A stretch of 64,000 nt of DNA from Bacteroidales bacterium (GCA_017430365.1 JAFRNC010000006.1:62001-126000); one strand, 5' to 3'. Shown: positions 37,644-45,585, counted from the stretch's first letter. The notes: generated by a model not told the origin, from the sequence alone. Translations and numbers: made by a program.

Positions 37644-38347
37644 TGAAGAAGCACATCCCCAATCTGCTTACCCTGTGCAACCTGTTATCAGGTTGCGCAG
37701 GGGTTTTGTTTGCGGTCCGCGGCCATTTTTCCGCCGTCCTCATCTTCCTCATCGCTTCCGAAGTCTTCGACTTTTTCGACGGCTTCTCTGCAAGGGCCCT
37801 CAAAGCATATTCGGAAATAGGCAAAGAGCTGGATTCACTTGCCGACCTGGTCAGTTTCGGCCTGGTCCCTTCCATCTGCCTCTATTCCTGGTACGGCATC
37901 GCCAACCCGGAGATTCCGGTTCTGCGCTGGCTACCCTTCCTCATTACCGCCGCATCGGCTCTCAGGCTGGCTAAATTCAATATAGACACGCGCCAGACCA
38001 CCAGTTTCCTCGGGCTCGCCACTTCCGGCTGTGCCCTTTTGCTGGTACCCCTGTCTGTCTACTCTTTCTATACTGACGGATTCCTCCACACCATGATGGG
38101 TACGGTATGGTTCATCCCGGTGCTGGCACTGCTTTTCTCTTTCCTGCTCGTATGCGAATTCCCCATGTTCTCTCTCAAGAAGATGACGGGGCAGCTGAAA
38201 GCCTTTATCACAGGCAGCCTGGTGCTGGTAGTGGCATGCGTCATCAGGGAGATCAAGGGACCGTGGTACGTCACGGTGAGCCTCAGCATATTCCTGATCC
38301 TCACCTACTATCTTGTTCTCAATATCGCCTCGTTCAAAAAGAGGTAA
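37643..38347 (+). CDS. pssA: CDP-diacylglycerol-serine O-phosphatidyltransferase
   Basis: A 234-residue integral membrane enzyme of the CDP-alcohol phosphotransferase family. It starts with KKHIPNLLTLCNLLSGCAGVLFA. The signature DFFDGFSARALKAYSEIGKELDSLADLVSFG carries the D-G-x2-A-R-x8-G-x3-D-x3-D catalytic residues near position 45-70. About seven helices follow. It makes phosphatidylserine from CDP-diacylglycerol and serine, the precursor of phosphatidylethanolamine. No phosphatidylserine decarboxylase gene is adjacent; instead pssA is coupled to two secreted peptidases, an unusual neighbourhood. Its 3' end overlaps the converging SDR gene by 14 bp. Confidence 0.92.
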   Translation: MKKHIPNLLTLCNLLSGCAGVLFAVRGHFSAVLIFLIASEVFDFFDGFSARALKAYSEIGKELDSLADLVSFGLVPSICLYSWYGIANPEIPVLRWLPFLITAASALRLAKFNIDTRQTTSFLGLATSGCALLLVPLSVYSFYTDGFLHTMMGTVWFIPVLALLFSFLLVCEFPMFSLKKMTGQLKAFITGSLVLVVACVIREIKGPWYVTVSLSIFLILTYYLVLNIASFKKR

Positions 38348-39140
38348 GGCGCTCCGTCTCTTTCCAGATTCCCGCGTCCAGTTCCGGATCGACATATCGC
38401 CGGGGTATTCTCCGGCTTTTGTTCCCTACAAAATAAAGATCGCCCTCCACCGATGTCAAAGCGCGGAGCGCCGGCTTGACGCCGGTTTCGGGCTTCTTGC
38501 ACAAAGGTTTGAAAATCAAATCCGCCAGAGGGTCGTACCAATGTCCGAGATCTATCATGTTGGAGGCGACAATTCCGGGATCGGCCAGATTTACCTTCAA
38601 TCCCGGATACCTGCGCGCCAGTTCCATCGAAAAGGACAGAAGCGCGCGTTTGGCCCTGGCATAGGTTCCCAACTGGCTGAAATCGCTTTCACTTGGCATA
38701 AGGGATCTTTCGTCGATACGGACAAACCTGCAGGTCAGCGATATCATATTTACGACGGATGCCCCGTCAGTAAGACAAGGTACGAGCAAGTTGGTGAGAA
38801 GCCATGGGCCGAAGTAGTTGACGGCGAATGTCTGTTCGAAACCATTTTCACCCACCGAGTAGCGCCGGGCAATGATACCTGCATTGTTGAAAAGTGCAGA
38901 GATTGAACCGGGGCAGAAACCGGAGGCGAACTCCCGGACCGATTGCAGCGACGCCAGATCGAGTTTCCTGATCTCGATATCAGCGCCTTGAACTTTGGCA
39001 AGGACACTCTCCCTGACCGAGGCTGCCTTTTCAATATTGCGGCACGCCATTATGACCGGCCGTCCTTCAGAGGCAAGTGCCGTTACCGCTTCGGAGCCCA
39101 TGCTTCCCGAAGCACCGGTTATGACTGTCCAGACCTTCAT
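38334..39140 (-). CDS. Short-chain dehydrogenase (retinol/steroid dehydrogenase-like)
   Basis: A 268-residue SDR. The cofactor motif is TGASGSMGSEAV near residue 8 (TGxxxxxG). NNAGI and the active-site YARAKRALLSF (Tyr-x3-Lys) are near residues 88 and 161. The segment GENGFEQTFAVNYFGPWLLTNLLVP resembles RDH11-14 retinol dehydrogenases, which also act on sterols. In MACRNIEKA after strand 2, the Arg-Asn favours NADP(H). It is the last gene of the six-gene operon that includes a steroid 5-alpha-reductase and an Old Yellow Enzyme, and overlaps the latter by 1 bp (TAATG). It is a candidate 3-alpha/3-beta- or 17-hydroxysteroid dehydrogenase; position and stereochemistry cannot be read. The start at 39140 is preferred over 39146. 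Confidence 0.85.
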   Translation of the reverse strand: MKVWTVITGASGSMGSEAVTALASEGRPVIMACRNIEKAASVRESVLAKVQGADIEIRKLDLASLQSVREFASGFCPGSISALFNNAGIIARRYSVGENGFEQTFAVNYFGPWLLTNLLVPCLTDGASVVNMISLTCRFVRIDERSLMPSESDFSQLGTYARAKRALLSFSMELARRYPGLKVNLADPGIVASNMIDLGHWYDPLADLIFKPLCKKPETGVKPALRALTSVEGDLYFVGNKSRRIPRRYVDPELDAGIWKETERLTSF

Positions 39141-40384
39141 TACCAACGTTTTTCTGCACTCTCGACCTCACGGCTCAGATTGTCCGGCAGATTGGATATG
39201 CAGCTGTGGCATTTCATCTCCAGAGTGTACATCCTGCCTATGCAATAGTTGGAATGGCCGCATTCGCTCCGTTCAACTTCTCCCGTATGCAGTTTGTTCA
39301 CGAAGGAAGTGTCCCTTACCAGTGCACGCGCCATCTGCAGCGCATCGAAACCCGAATCCAGGACCTCCTCCATTATTTTGCGGGATGTCAGTCCGCCCAC
39401 ATAGACCAGAGGCAGTTTTACGGCAGCCCGGAACTCCTTTGCATCTTCCAGGAAGTATCCGTCCCGATACGGCACCGTAGGTATGATCTTATGACCGAAA
39501 AGACGGACCATGGCCTTCAGCCACCAGAATCTGCGCATATCCATGTAATGGGCCAGAGTCTTTATCGGCATGGCCCCGCGCATTACTTCCATCGGGGCCT
39601 TGCTTACGAATCCGGCAGAGAGGACAATGGCGTGGACACCCAGCCTTTCGAGTTCACGGGCCACTTCAAGACACTCCTTCCTCTGCATGCCGCGACGGAA
39701 TCCGTCGTGCATATTCATTTTCACAAGCACCCCCATATCGTTTCCGGCATGCTCCATGACGCATCCGATTACCCGCCGCATGAACCGCATGCGGTTCTCG
39801 AGGGAGCCTCCGTACTCATCGTGCCTGTGATTGGTATACGGAGACAGGAACTGGCTGATAAGGTAGCCGTGGCCGGCGTGAATCTCGACGCAGTCGAAAC
39901 CGGCTTGCCGGGCAAGGTCCACGGCTTTTCCGAAATCTTCCACCAGGCAGTCTATCTCGTCTCTCCTCAATCTTCTCATGAAAGTGGGAGAGTAGAGATT
40001 GAATCCGCCGGAAGCTCCGACAGGCATGCAGCCACAGGTTGCGCGGTGAGTCATATTCCCGCAATGCCCCAGTTGTATCGAGCACTTGGCACCGGCCTCG
40101 TGGACGGCGTCCGTAATCCTCCTCAGTTCCGGAACGATTTCGGGCCTCATCCAGAGCTGGCCGTCGAACGACAGGCCGCTGCGCGACACGGATGCATATG
40201 CGAGCGTAGTCATTCCTACCCCTCCCCGCGCGACTGCGACATGGTAGTCATAGAGGTCCCGGGAAGGTTTGTTGCCATAGGCCATGTTCTCGAACGCGGC
40301 GGAACGTATCACACGGTTCCGCAGGGTGACCGGGCCGATCTTTACAGGAGTGAATATCGGAGAATGTATGAAATTGTCAGGCAT
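39140..40384 (-). CDS. Old Yellow Enzyme-family NADH:flavin oxidoreductase (candidate steroid ene-reductase)
   Basis: A 414-residue single-domain TIM-barrel flavoenzyme. It starts IFTPVKIGPVTLRNRVIRSA, which holds FMN contacts. SIQLGHCGN supplies the flavin Gln and a usual His. VEIHAGHGYLISQFLSPYTNHRHDEYGGSLENRMRF is the family signature, and LVYVGGLTSRKIMEEVLDSGFDALQMARALV binds the FMN phosphate. The C-terminus keeps CGHSNYCIGRMYTLEMKCHSC, four Cys that resemble the [4Fe-4S] site of BaiCD/BaiH and 2,4-dienoyl-CoA reductase, although the FAD/NADH domain of those enzymes is absent. Beside a 5-alpha-reductase, reduction or formation of a 3-oxo-delta-4 (or delta-1/delta-6) steroid bond is likely. 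This is inferred from context. Confidence 0.88.
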   Translation of the reverse strand: MPDNFIHSPIFTPVKIGPVTLRNRVIRSAAFENMAYGNKPSRDLYDYHVAVARGGVGMTTLAYASVSRSGLSFDGQLWMRPEIVPELRRITDAVHEAGAKCSIQLGHCGNMTHRATCGCMPVGASGGFNLYSPTFMRRLRRDEIDCLVEDFGKAVDLARQAGFDCVEIHAGHGYLISQFLSPYTNHRHDEYGGSLENRMRFMRRVIGCVMEHAGNDMGVLVKMNMHDGFRRGMQRKECLEVARELERLGVHAIVLSAGFVSKAPMEVMRGAMPIKTLAHYMDMRRFWWLKAMVRLFGHKIIPTVPYRDGYFLEDAKEFRAAVKLPLVYVGGLTSRKIMEEVLDSGFDALQMARALVRDTSFVNKLHTGEVERSECGHSNYCIGRMYTLEMKCHSCISNLPDNLSREVESAEKRW

Positions 40385-40385
40385 A

Positions 40386-41168
40386 TCAGTATATGAAAGG
40401 AAGAATGCGCTTGACCTTCGCCGTATCGAGTTCGTCGGGGAATTCCTTGCTGTACAGGTCGTAAATCCTTGCGGCGCGGGGACCGAGGTTGGCGAAAGTC
40501 CATAACGCGAAGACGGCTCCGGACCAGGACCATGTCAGCAGTGCGAAACCGGTCCATTCCATGAACTCCCCGAAATAGTTGGCGCTCGTGACATAGCGGA
40601 ACATTCCGTCCTTGGGAAGATAATGGGCGGTGTCGCCGGGTTTGCGGAGATTCCGGATTATTCCGTCGGACTGGATGTTGATGAACATTCCCGCCAGGAA
40701 TATGGCTGTTCCCGCCAGAAATGGAAGGGATACCAGCCAGGAAACCGGGTAGCGTTCCGCCGGTGAAAGATAGAAAATCCAGCCTCCCTGCATCAATGCA
40801 TTGAGAGTATTGAATACCGCCCCCATCAGGATAATGGAGACGGGCATACGGCTGTGTCCCCGGAGCTGGCGGGGAAAAATGAACGATCTGTGGAAATAAT
40901 GAAGTTCGAACAACAGCAGGAAAACCAGCCTTACCGGGTCGCTCCTGCGGTCTGAAAACCACCATAGCAGCAACATGGCTATGAAGACCGGCACCTCCAT
41001 CAGGAACCATCCGAGATGGTTGTCAAGTGAATGACCCCACCTTGGAGAGTAGAATTTTCCGTATCCGGCGTCGACGAAATAAAGGGCCACGAAAACCACC
41101 ACGGCAACGATGGCCATAATAATCAGGAACAGGTTGAATGACTCTATGGATACCGGCATCAGATTCAT
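40386..41168 (-). CDS. Steroid 5-alpha-reductase family protein (SRD5A-like)
   Basis: A 260-residue membrane enzyme with about seven helices. It carries the hallmarks of the 3-oxo-5-alpha-steroid 4-dehydrogenase family. FELHYFHRSFIFPRQLRG is near residue 85; in SRD5A enzymes this region holds the Tyr of the substrate site. FINIQSDGIIRNLRKPGD binds NADPH, and GMFRYVTSANYFGEFMEWTGFALLTWS is near residue 190. The C-terminus ends KVKRILPFIY, like the human enzymes. It reduces the 4,5 double bond of 3-oxo-delta-4 steroids to the flat 5-alpha (allo) form with NADPH. It sits in an operon with two SDRs and an Old Yellow Enzyme, one base before the latter. An ATG at 41186 is an alternative, but a -7 box at 41174-41181 favours 41168. 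Confidence 0.9.
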   Translation of the reverse strand: MNLMPVSIESFNLFLIIMAIVAVVVFVALYFVDAGYGKFYSPRWGHSLDNHLGWFLMEVPVFIAMLLLWWFSDRRSDPVRLVFLLLFELHYFHRSFIFPRQLRGHSRMPVSIILMGAVFNTLNALMQGGWIFYLSPAERYPVSWLVSLPFLAGTAIFLAGMFINIQSDGIIRNLRKPGDTAHYLPKDGMFRYVTSANYFGEFMEWTGFALLTWSWSGAVFALWTFANLGPRAARIYDLYSKEFPDELDTAKVKRILPFIY

Positions 41169-41173
41169 TTTTA

Positions 41174-41181
41174 CAAAGATA
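41174..41181 (-). promoter_or_regulatory. Possible internal -7 box TATCTTTG before the 5-alpha-reductase gene
   Basis: An exact octamer on the minus strand, 5 nt before the ATG at 41168, in the largest gap of the operon (41169-41203). It may be a secondary promoter giving a leaderless reductase mRNA. No -33 partner is evident. Confidence 0.4.
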
Positions 41182-41203
41182 GTCATTCTGTCCGAATTTG
41201 TCC

Positions 41204-41980
41204 TTACTGTTTAAGCCTTTTCCACAGGAAAGCGACCAGGGGTCCCGGCAGAAGCGCAATCAGCAGAGGCAGATAGACATTCATGAAAGCCGGACTTATC
41301 ATGCGCCTCCCGCGGAACATCGCTTTCAGGGCACGTCTGACAAGCCATTGAGGAGTGCGTATAAGTCCTACCCTTACACCCAGACGCAATTTCTTGTCGT
41401 CAAGGCGGTAAAGGGGCGTCGCAATGGCGGCCGGGCACACCGTCGTTACAGTAACTCCATACGGTTTGAGTTCATAGGACAGTGACCGGCCGAAACTTCT
41501 CAGATACGCCTTTGTGGCCGAATAAACGGTAATGCCTGGTGCCGGAATCCGGGCCGCCATCGACGAAACTATGAGAAGCCTGCCGCTCCCCCTTTCCTTC
41601 ATGGCCTCTCCGAACAGCAGGCATATCCGCGTCACGGTCGTCATATGCAGATTCATCATCGCCTGCACCCTCCCCAGATCCGCGGTTCCAAGTTCCTTGA
41701 AGAAAAACATTCCGGCATTGTTGACCACTATGTCGGGCAGTATCCCGATATCGTGCATACACCATTCGAACAGCCTGTCAGCGGCATCCGGTTTGGCGAG
41801 ATCCTGATAACGGGCGATGACATCGACGGGAAACTCCTGACTCAGCGATTTTTGGACGGAGTTCAATTCTTCCTCCCTGTTGCTGACTATTATCAGGGAA
41901 TAACCCCGTCCGGCGAGTTGCCGGGCGAATTCGAGTCCCATTCCGGAACTCCCTCCAGTGACCAGCGCATTCATCGTCAA
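41204..41980 (-). CDS. Short-chain dehydrogenase (17-beta-HSD3/12-like)
   Basis: A 258-residue SDR. TGGSSGMGLEFARQLAGRGYSLIIVSNREEEL binds the cofactor; the Asn-Arg after strand 2 suits NADP(H). NNAGMF is near residue 91, and VSSMAARIPAPGITVYSATKAYLRSF supplies the Ser-Tyr-Lys set. The pattern and the hydrophobic C-terminal tail (NVYLPLLIALLPGPLVAFLWKRLKQ) resemble 17-beta-hydroxysteroid dehydrogenase types 3 and 12 and 3-oxoacyl-CoA reductases, which are membrane-bound. The tail suggests anchoring next to the membrane 5-alpha-reductase encoded downstream. It follows the PCMD-type gene by 2 bp. The hydroxyl position it acts on is not visible; 3- or 17-hydroxysteroids are candidates. Confidence 0.85.
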   Translation of the reverse strand: MTMNALVTGGSSGMGLEFARQLAGRGYSLIIVSNREEELNSVQKSLSQEFPVDVIARYQDLAKPDAADRLFEWCMHDIGILPDIVVNNAGMFFFKELGTADLGRVQAMMNLHMTTVTRICLLFGEAMKERGSGRLLIVSSMAARIPAPGITVYSATKAYLRSFGRSLSYELKPYGVTVTTVCPAAIATPLYRLDDKKLRLGVRVGLIRTPQWLVRRALKAMFRGRRMISPAFMNVYLPLLIALLPGPLVAFLWKRLKQ

Positions 41981-41982
41981 TT

Positions 41983-42936
41983 CTAAGGATATTCAAGGCG
42001 GACATTGTCCACCCACAGGGTATTGCCGGGCTCGCCGATAAAAGCCCCCTTACTGCCCGCCGTTATGCTGAGTATCGCATGGGTAACAGGAGTGTCGGCA
42101 TCGCCCCACTCCTCGATGATAGGCACGCGCTTCCCTTTGCTGTTGACAGTGTAGAGAGTAAGCCTGCCTTCGTAGAGAGCCATGCCAGAGTTATAGGAAT
42201 GCGATTTGCGGGCATCGCCATATATGACGGGAATCCTGAAGCCCTTCACCCAACCTTTGGAAGTGGATGAAATCAGATATGCTGCCGTCCCTACCCTTTT
42301 CGCATGGACATTTCCCTGCCCGTCTTCCCATCTGTGCTGGAGAAGGAGCGTCACCAGGCAGGGATCCTCTCCCGGGAACTGCTGATGGCTGAAAGTGGTG
42401 CCTTTCGTAAGCATCCCGGTGGCAGGCAGTTCAGACCTGTAGTCCAGTACAAGCGCCTGCGGGCGCCTGTTGAAAGGTATGCCCCAGTCCATGAACCCGT
42501 ATGGATTCCTTACGCCCGTGATAGGTTCGAGCATCCTGCCCCAATAAAGCGAGCCCGAAGCCAGGACGCTTATTTCTACAAGCCCTGCGACGCGGCACGA
42601 CGCGAATCCGGTGGAAAGTTTCGCACATTTGCCGTCGGGTCCGTCTTCCGGCACCACCGTGACACTGGTCTTCGTAATTCCGGAAACCCGGGCATAGGCA
42701 TTTGAAGACGCCCAGATGGTATTACTATAATCATAGGCCCTGTTTCCGTCTATGACGGCATCAGGGCCTAGGACATATAAAGTCTTGGTTTCACCGCCCA
42801 GTATGGCGGATTCTTTTATGTGGCGGACGGTCCAGTGCTCGAAATCGCCGAAAGGGACGGTTTCTGTCCTCTGGGCGGCAGCAGGCTGAACGGATGCTAG
42901 AGTCAGCCAGAAAAGCACATGGAAGCCCCGTCTCAT
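41983..42936 (-). CDS. Secreted PCMD-type (putative carbohydrate metabolism domain) protein
   Basis: A 317-residue exported protein (signal peptide ending near PAAAQ, residue 21). It opens with VPFGDFEHWTVRHIKESAILGGETKTLYVLGP, the usual start of PCMD/DUF4493-related beta-sandwich proteins (FxxWxxxxI..S...GG.TKxLY). GFMDWGIPFNRRPQALVLDYRSEL, later IPVIYGDARKSHSYNSGMALYEG, and the closing NTLWVDNVRLEYP agree. The fold is jelly-roll-like and its ligand is unknown. The operon position, between a lipoprotein hydrolase and steroid-reducing enzymes, suggests it binds a hydrophobic or glycosylated substrate at the cell surface or in the periplasm. That role is inferred. Confidence 0.75.
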   Translation of the reverse strand: MRRGFHVLFWLTLASVQPAAAQRTETVPFGDFEHWTVRHIKESAILGGETKTLYVLGPDAVIDGNRAYDYSNTIWASSNAYARVSGITKTSVTVVPEDGPDGKCAKLSTGFASCRVAGLVEISVLASGSLYWGRMLEPITGVRNPYGFMDWGIPFNRRPQALVLDYRSELPATGMLTKGTTFSHQQFPGEDPCLVTLLLQHRWEDGQGNVHAKRVGTAAYLISSTSKGWVKGFRIPVIYGDARKSHSYNSGMALYEGRLTLYTVNSKGKRVPIIEEWGDADTPVTHAILSITAGSKGAFIGEPGNTLWVDNVRLEYP

Positions 42937-42942
42937 CGCTTT

Positions 42943-43908
42943 CTATTTGCCTGTCATTTCGCGCACCCTTGCGAGGTAGTCGCGGACATGCTGTTTGTAT
43001 TCTTCAGGGTGCTTCGCGAAGGCATTGGCGTGGACGGCACCTTCAGCGACCCACATCTCCTTGTATCCCTTCGTCTTTGCATCGTAATTCTTCTGCAGGT
43101 GGGAGAACGGGACGAAATCGTCGGCGTCTCCGTGGATGAACAGCATCGGCCGCTCACACTTGGCCAGCTGTTTGACAGAAGAGGCTTCCTTGAAAGACCA
43201 GCCGTAACGGTTCTTGCAGACGATACTTGCGCTGTTGAGTACGGGGAACGGAGGAAGATGGAAGCTTTCTTTCAGATTCGAGGCGAACTGGTCCCATGCG
43301 GAGGTATAGCCGCAATCCTCCACGAAGCAGGTGACATATTCCGGCAGTTCGTCGCCGCTCATCATCATGACTGTGGCCGCTCCCATGGATACACCGTGGA
43401 CGACCATGAAGTCATCCTTGAAGATATCGTGGGCCATCTCAGCCCATTTTTCAACATCCAGGCGGTCAAACCATCCCATCTGGACGGCGCGTCCTTCGGA
43501 ATAGCCGTGATACTGGAGATCGGGCACCATCACATTGTAGTTCAGTTCGTCACGGTACATGCGTACCAGATAGAGGAAGACGTAGTGATTGTCGCCGTAC
43601 CCGTGGACCACGACAGCGGTTCCGTTGGCATTGGCGGGATCGGCCGCAGGAGCGTATACGGCGTGGACACGGTATCCGTTCAGTCCGGTCATAGTGGTGT
43701 CGCGGAGGACGCCGGCATCGTGCAGGGTGTTATACCAGGCCATACTGCCGGGAAGCAGCGAGTCAGCCTTATGCTGGGTCCTCTCGATATCGGCCACGCC
43801 GTGAGGCTCCGGGAGCAGGGCGTAATTACACATATATTTGCCGGCGAGACAGCCGCTCAGGGAGAGGGCAATCACTAACAATGCGACAGTTTTCAAGAGA
43901 GTTTTCAT
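42943..43908 (-). CDS. Alpha/beta hydrolase lipoprotein (YqkD-like)
   Basis: A 321-residue envelope enzyme. The signal peptide has a lipobox LSGC at about Cys19. The hydrolase core shows AVVVHGYGDNHYVFLYLV (oxyanion site), VHGVSMGAATVMMMSG with the nucleophile Ser, and MLFIHGDADDFVPFSH with the acid Asp. The His is in EGAVHANAF near the end. FVEDCGYTSAWDQF is typical of the YqkD/BAAT-like alpha/beta hydrolase group. It heads the steroid-type operon with a good -7 box at 43943-43950. A role in freeing the steroid or lipid substrate from an ester or amide would fit, but bile-salt hydrolases are an unrelated Ntn fold, so this is only a suggestion. Confidence 0.85.
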   Translation of the reverse strand: MKTLLKTVALLVIALSLSGCLAGKYMCNYALLPEPHGVADIERTQHKADSLLPGSMAWYNTLHDAGVLRDTTMTGLNGYRVHAVYAPAADPANANGTAVVVHGYGDNHYVFLYLVRMYRDELNYNVMVPDLQYHGYSEGRAVQMGWFDRLDVEKWAEMAHDIFKDDFMVVHGVSMGAATVMMMSGDELPEYVTCFVEDCGYTSAWDQFASNLKESFHLPPFPVLNSASIVCKNRYGWSFKEASSVKQLAKCERPMLFIHGDADDFVPFSHLQKNYDAKTKGYKEMWVAEGAVHANAFAKHPEEYKQHVRDYLARVREMTGK

Positions 43909-43942
43909 AGAAGAATATACTGTTTATCGGGTTTTCTCTCCA

Positions 43943-43950
43943 CAAAGATA
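43943..43950 (-). promoter_or_regulatory. -7 box TATCTTTG of the steroid-type operon
   Basis: Exact consensus on the minus strand, 34 bp before the ATG at 43908. It is the only clear promoter for the six genes down to 38334 apart from the internal box at 41174. Confidence 0.6.
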
Positions 43951-43961
43951 ACGAAGTTTTG

Positions 43962-43969
43962 TAAATTTG
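43962..43969 (+). promoter_or_regulatory. -7 box TAAATTTG of the glpABC-glpQ-glpT operon
   Basis: Exact TAnnTTTG match on the plus strand, 20 bp before the glpA ATG at 43990. Confidence 0.65.
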
Positions 43970-43989
43970 CATTTATCGAATACGCAACA

Positions 43990-45585
43990 ATGAACGCAAA
44001 TGAATATGACGTCATCATAATCGGTGGCGGAATCACAGGAGCAGGTACGCAGCGCGACTGTGCCATGCGCGGTCTCCGCACGCTGCTGATAGAACGGTCC
44101 GACATCGCCACCGGCGCTACCGGGCGTAATCACGGGCTGCTCCATTCCGGGGCGCGATATGCCGTGAACGACGCGGAATCGGCCGAGGAGTGCATCAAGG
44201 AAAACATGATACTGAAGCGCATAGCTTCACACTGCATCGACGAAACCGACGGGCTTTTCATCACGCTCCCGGAGGACGACCTGAGCTATCAGCAGGTTTT
44301 CGTCGATTCATGCCGCAAGGCCGGGATAGGTGCCGAGATAATCGACCCGGACCTCGCACGGCGTCTGGAGCCTTCAGTCAATCCCGACCTGATAGGTGCA
44401 GTGAGGGTCCCCGACGGCAGCGTGGATCCCTTCCGCCTCTGCGCAGCCAACATGCTGGACGCCAAACTCCACGGAGGCCAGGTTCGTCTCCACTCGGAAG
44501 TGACTGGGTTCATCCGTGAAGGCGATGCCATCTGTGGGGTACGTACACGCAACAGGATATCCGGAGAATGCGAGGAGTTCCGGGCTCCCGTAATAGTCAA
44601 TGCCTGCGGCATCTGGGGCCAGCACATAGCCGAACTTGCAGGTGTCAAGGTAGGGATGTTCCCGGCCAAGGGCGCTCTCCTTATCTTCGCACACCGCGTG
44701 AACAATATGGTGATCAACCGGTGCCGCAAACCATCCAATGCAGACATCCTTGTCCCCGGCGATACGGTATGCGTAATAGGTACGACATCTACGCGCATAC
44801 CTTTCGAAGAATGCGACCATGTAGCCGTAACTCCCGACGAAGTAACCCTTCTCATAACCGAAGGAGCGAAGCTCGCCCCTTCCCTCTCCTCCACCCGTAT
44901 CCTCAGGGCATACGCCGGAGTGCGCCCGCTTGTCAGCGCCGACAACGATCCCTCCGGGCGCAATATCTCTCGCGGTATCGTCTGTCTGGATCACGAGACA
45001 CGTGACGGACTGAAGGGATTCATCACCATCACTGGCGGCAAACTGATGACATACCGCCTGATGGCCGAAATGGCGACCGATGCCGTATGCCGCAAACTCA
45101 ATGTTGACAAACCGTGCAGGACTGCGGAAACACCGCTGCCTGGTTCTGAAGAAAGATCCTACGAGGCGGTTGCCCGGAAGATATGGGAAAAACCCTCAAT
45201 GGCACAGAAAGCCGCTGCGGCAAGAATGGGTACAAGCGCCTCGAGGATAAGGACCGGGGACCGGAGCGACGAAGCGCTGATCTGCGAATGCGAAGAGGTT
45301 TCAGTAGGAGAAATCAACGATGCGATCGACCGTCTGGAAGTATCTTCCCTCACCGACCTCAGGCGCAGAACCCGTGTGGGCATGGGTACCTGCCAGGGTG
45401 AGTTTTGCGCCTGCCGGGCGGCCGGACTTCTCGCAAAGGCGCACGGATGTGTGGAGAGGGAACGGGGTGACCTGGTCGACTTCATGCGCGAGCGCTGGAA
45501 AGGAAACTTCCCCATCGGCTGGGGTGATACCATGCGCGAAGCCGAATACACTCAGTGGGTTTACAAACACGTTTTGGGATTATGA
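43990..45585 (+). CDS. glpA: Anaerobic glycerol-3-phosphate dehydrogenase subunit A
   Basis: A 531-residue FAD enzyme. The dinucleotide motif DVIIIGGGITGAGTQRDCAMRG is at residues 7-28. ATGRNHGLLHSGARY binds FAD and substrate, and RAYAGVRPLVSADND and TITGGKLMTYRLMAE are typical of GlpA/GlpD. The C-terminal BFD-like domain holds four Cys in CECEEVSVGEI and GTCQGEFCACRAAG, a [2Fe-2S] site expected in GlpA but absent from GlpD. It oxidises sn-glycerol-3-phosphate to dihydroxyacetone phosphate and passes electrons through GlpB and GlpC to quinones. It leads the operon glpA-glpB-glpC-glpQ-glpT, overlapping glpB by 4 bp. Confidence 0.95.
   Translation: MNANEYDVIIIGGGITGAGTQRDCAMRGLRTLLIERSDIATGATGRNHGLLHSGARYAVNDAESAEECIKENMILKRIASHCIDETDGLFITLPEDDLSYQQVFVDSCRKAGIGAEIIDPDLARRLEPSVNPDLIGAVRVPDGSVDPFRLCAANMLDAKLHGGQVRLHSEVTGFIREGDAICGVRTRNRISGECEEFRAPVIVNACGIWGQHIAELAGVKVGMFPAKGALLIFAHRVNNMVINRCRKPSNADILVPGDTVCVIGTTSTRIPFEECDHVAVTPDEVTLLITEGAKLAPSLSSTRILRAYAGVRPLVSADNDPSGRNISRGIVCLDHETRDGLKGFITITGGKLMTYRLMAEMATDAVCRKLNVDKPCRTAETPLPGSEERSYEAVARKIWEKPSMAQKAAAARMGTSASRIRTGDRSDEALICECEEVSVGEINDAIDRLEVSSLTDLRRRTRVGMGTCQGEFCACRAAGLLAKAHGCVERERGDLVDFMRERWKGNFPIGWGDTMREAEYTQWVYKHVLGL

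Noticed and set aside
42943..43908. Bile salt hydrolase for the lipoprotein at the head of the steroid-type operon
   Set aside because: Bile salt hydrolases are Ntn hydrolases with an N-terminal Cys nucleophile. This is an alpha/beta hydrolase with a Ser nucleophile.
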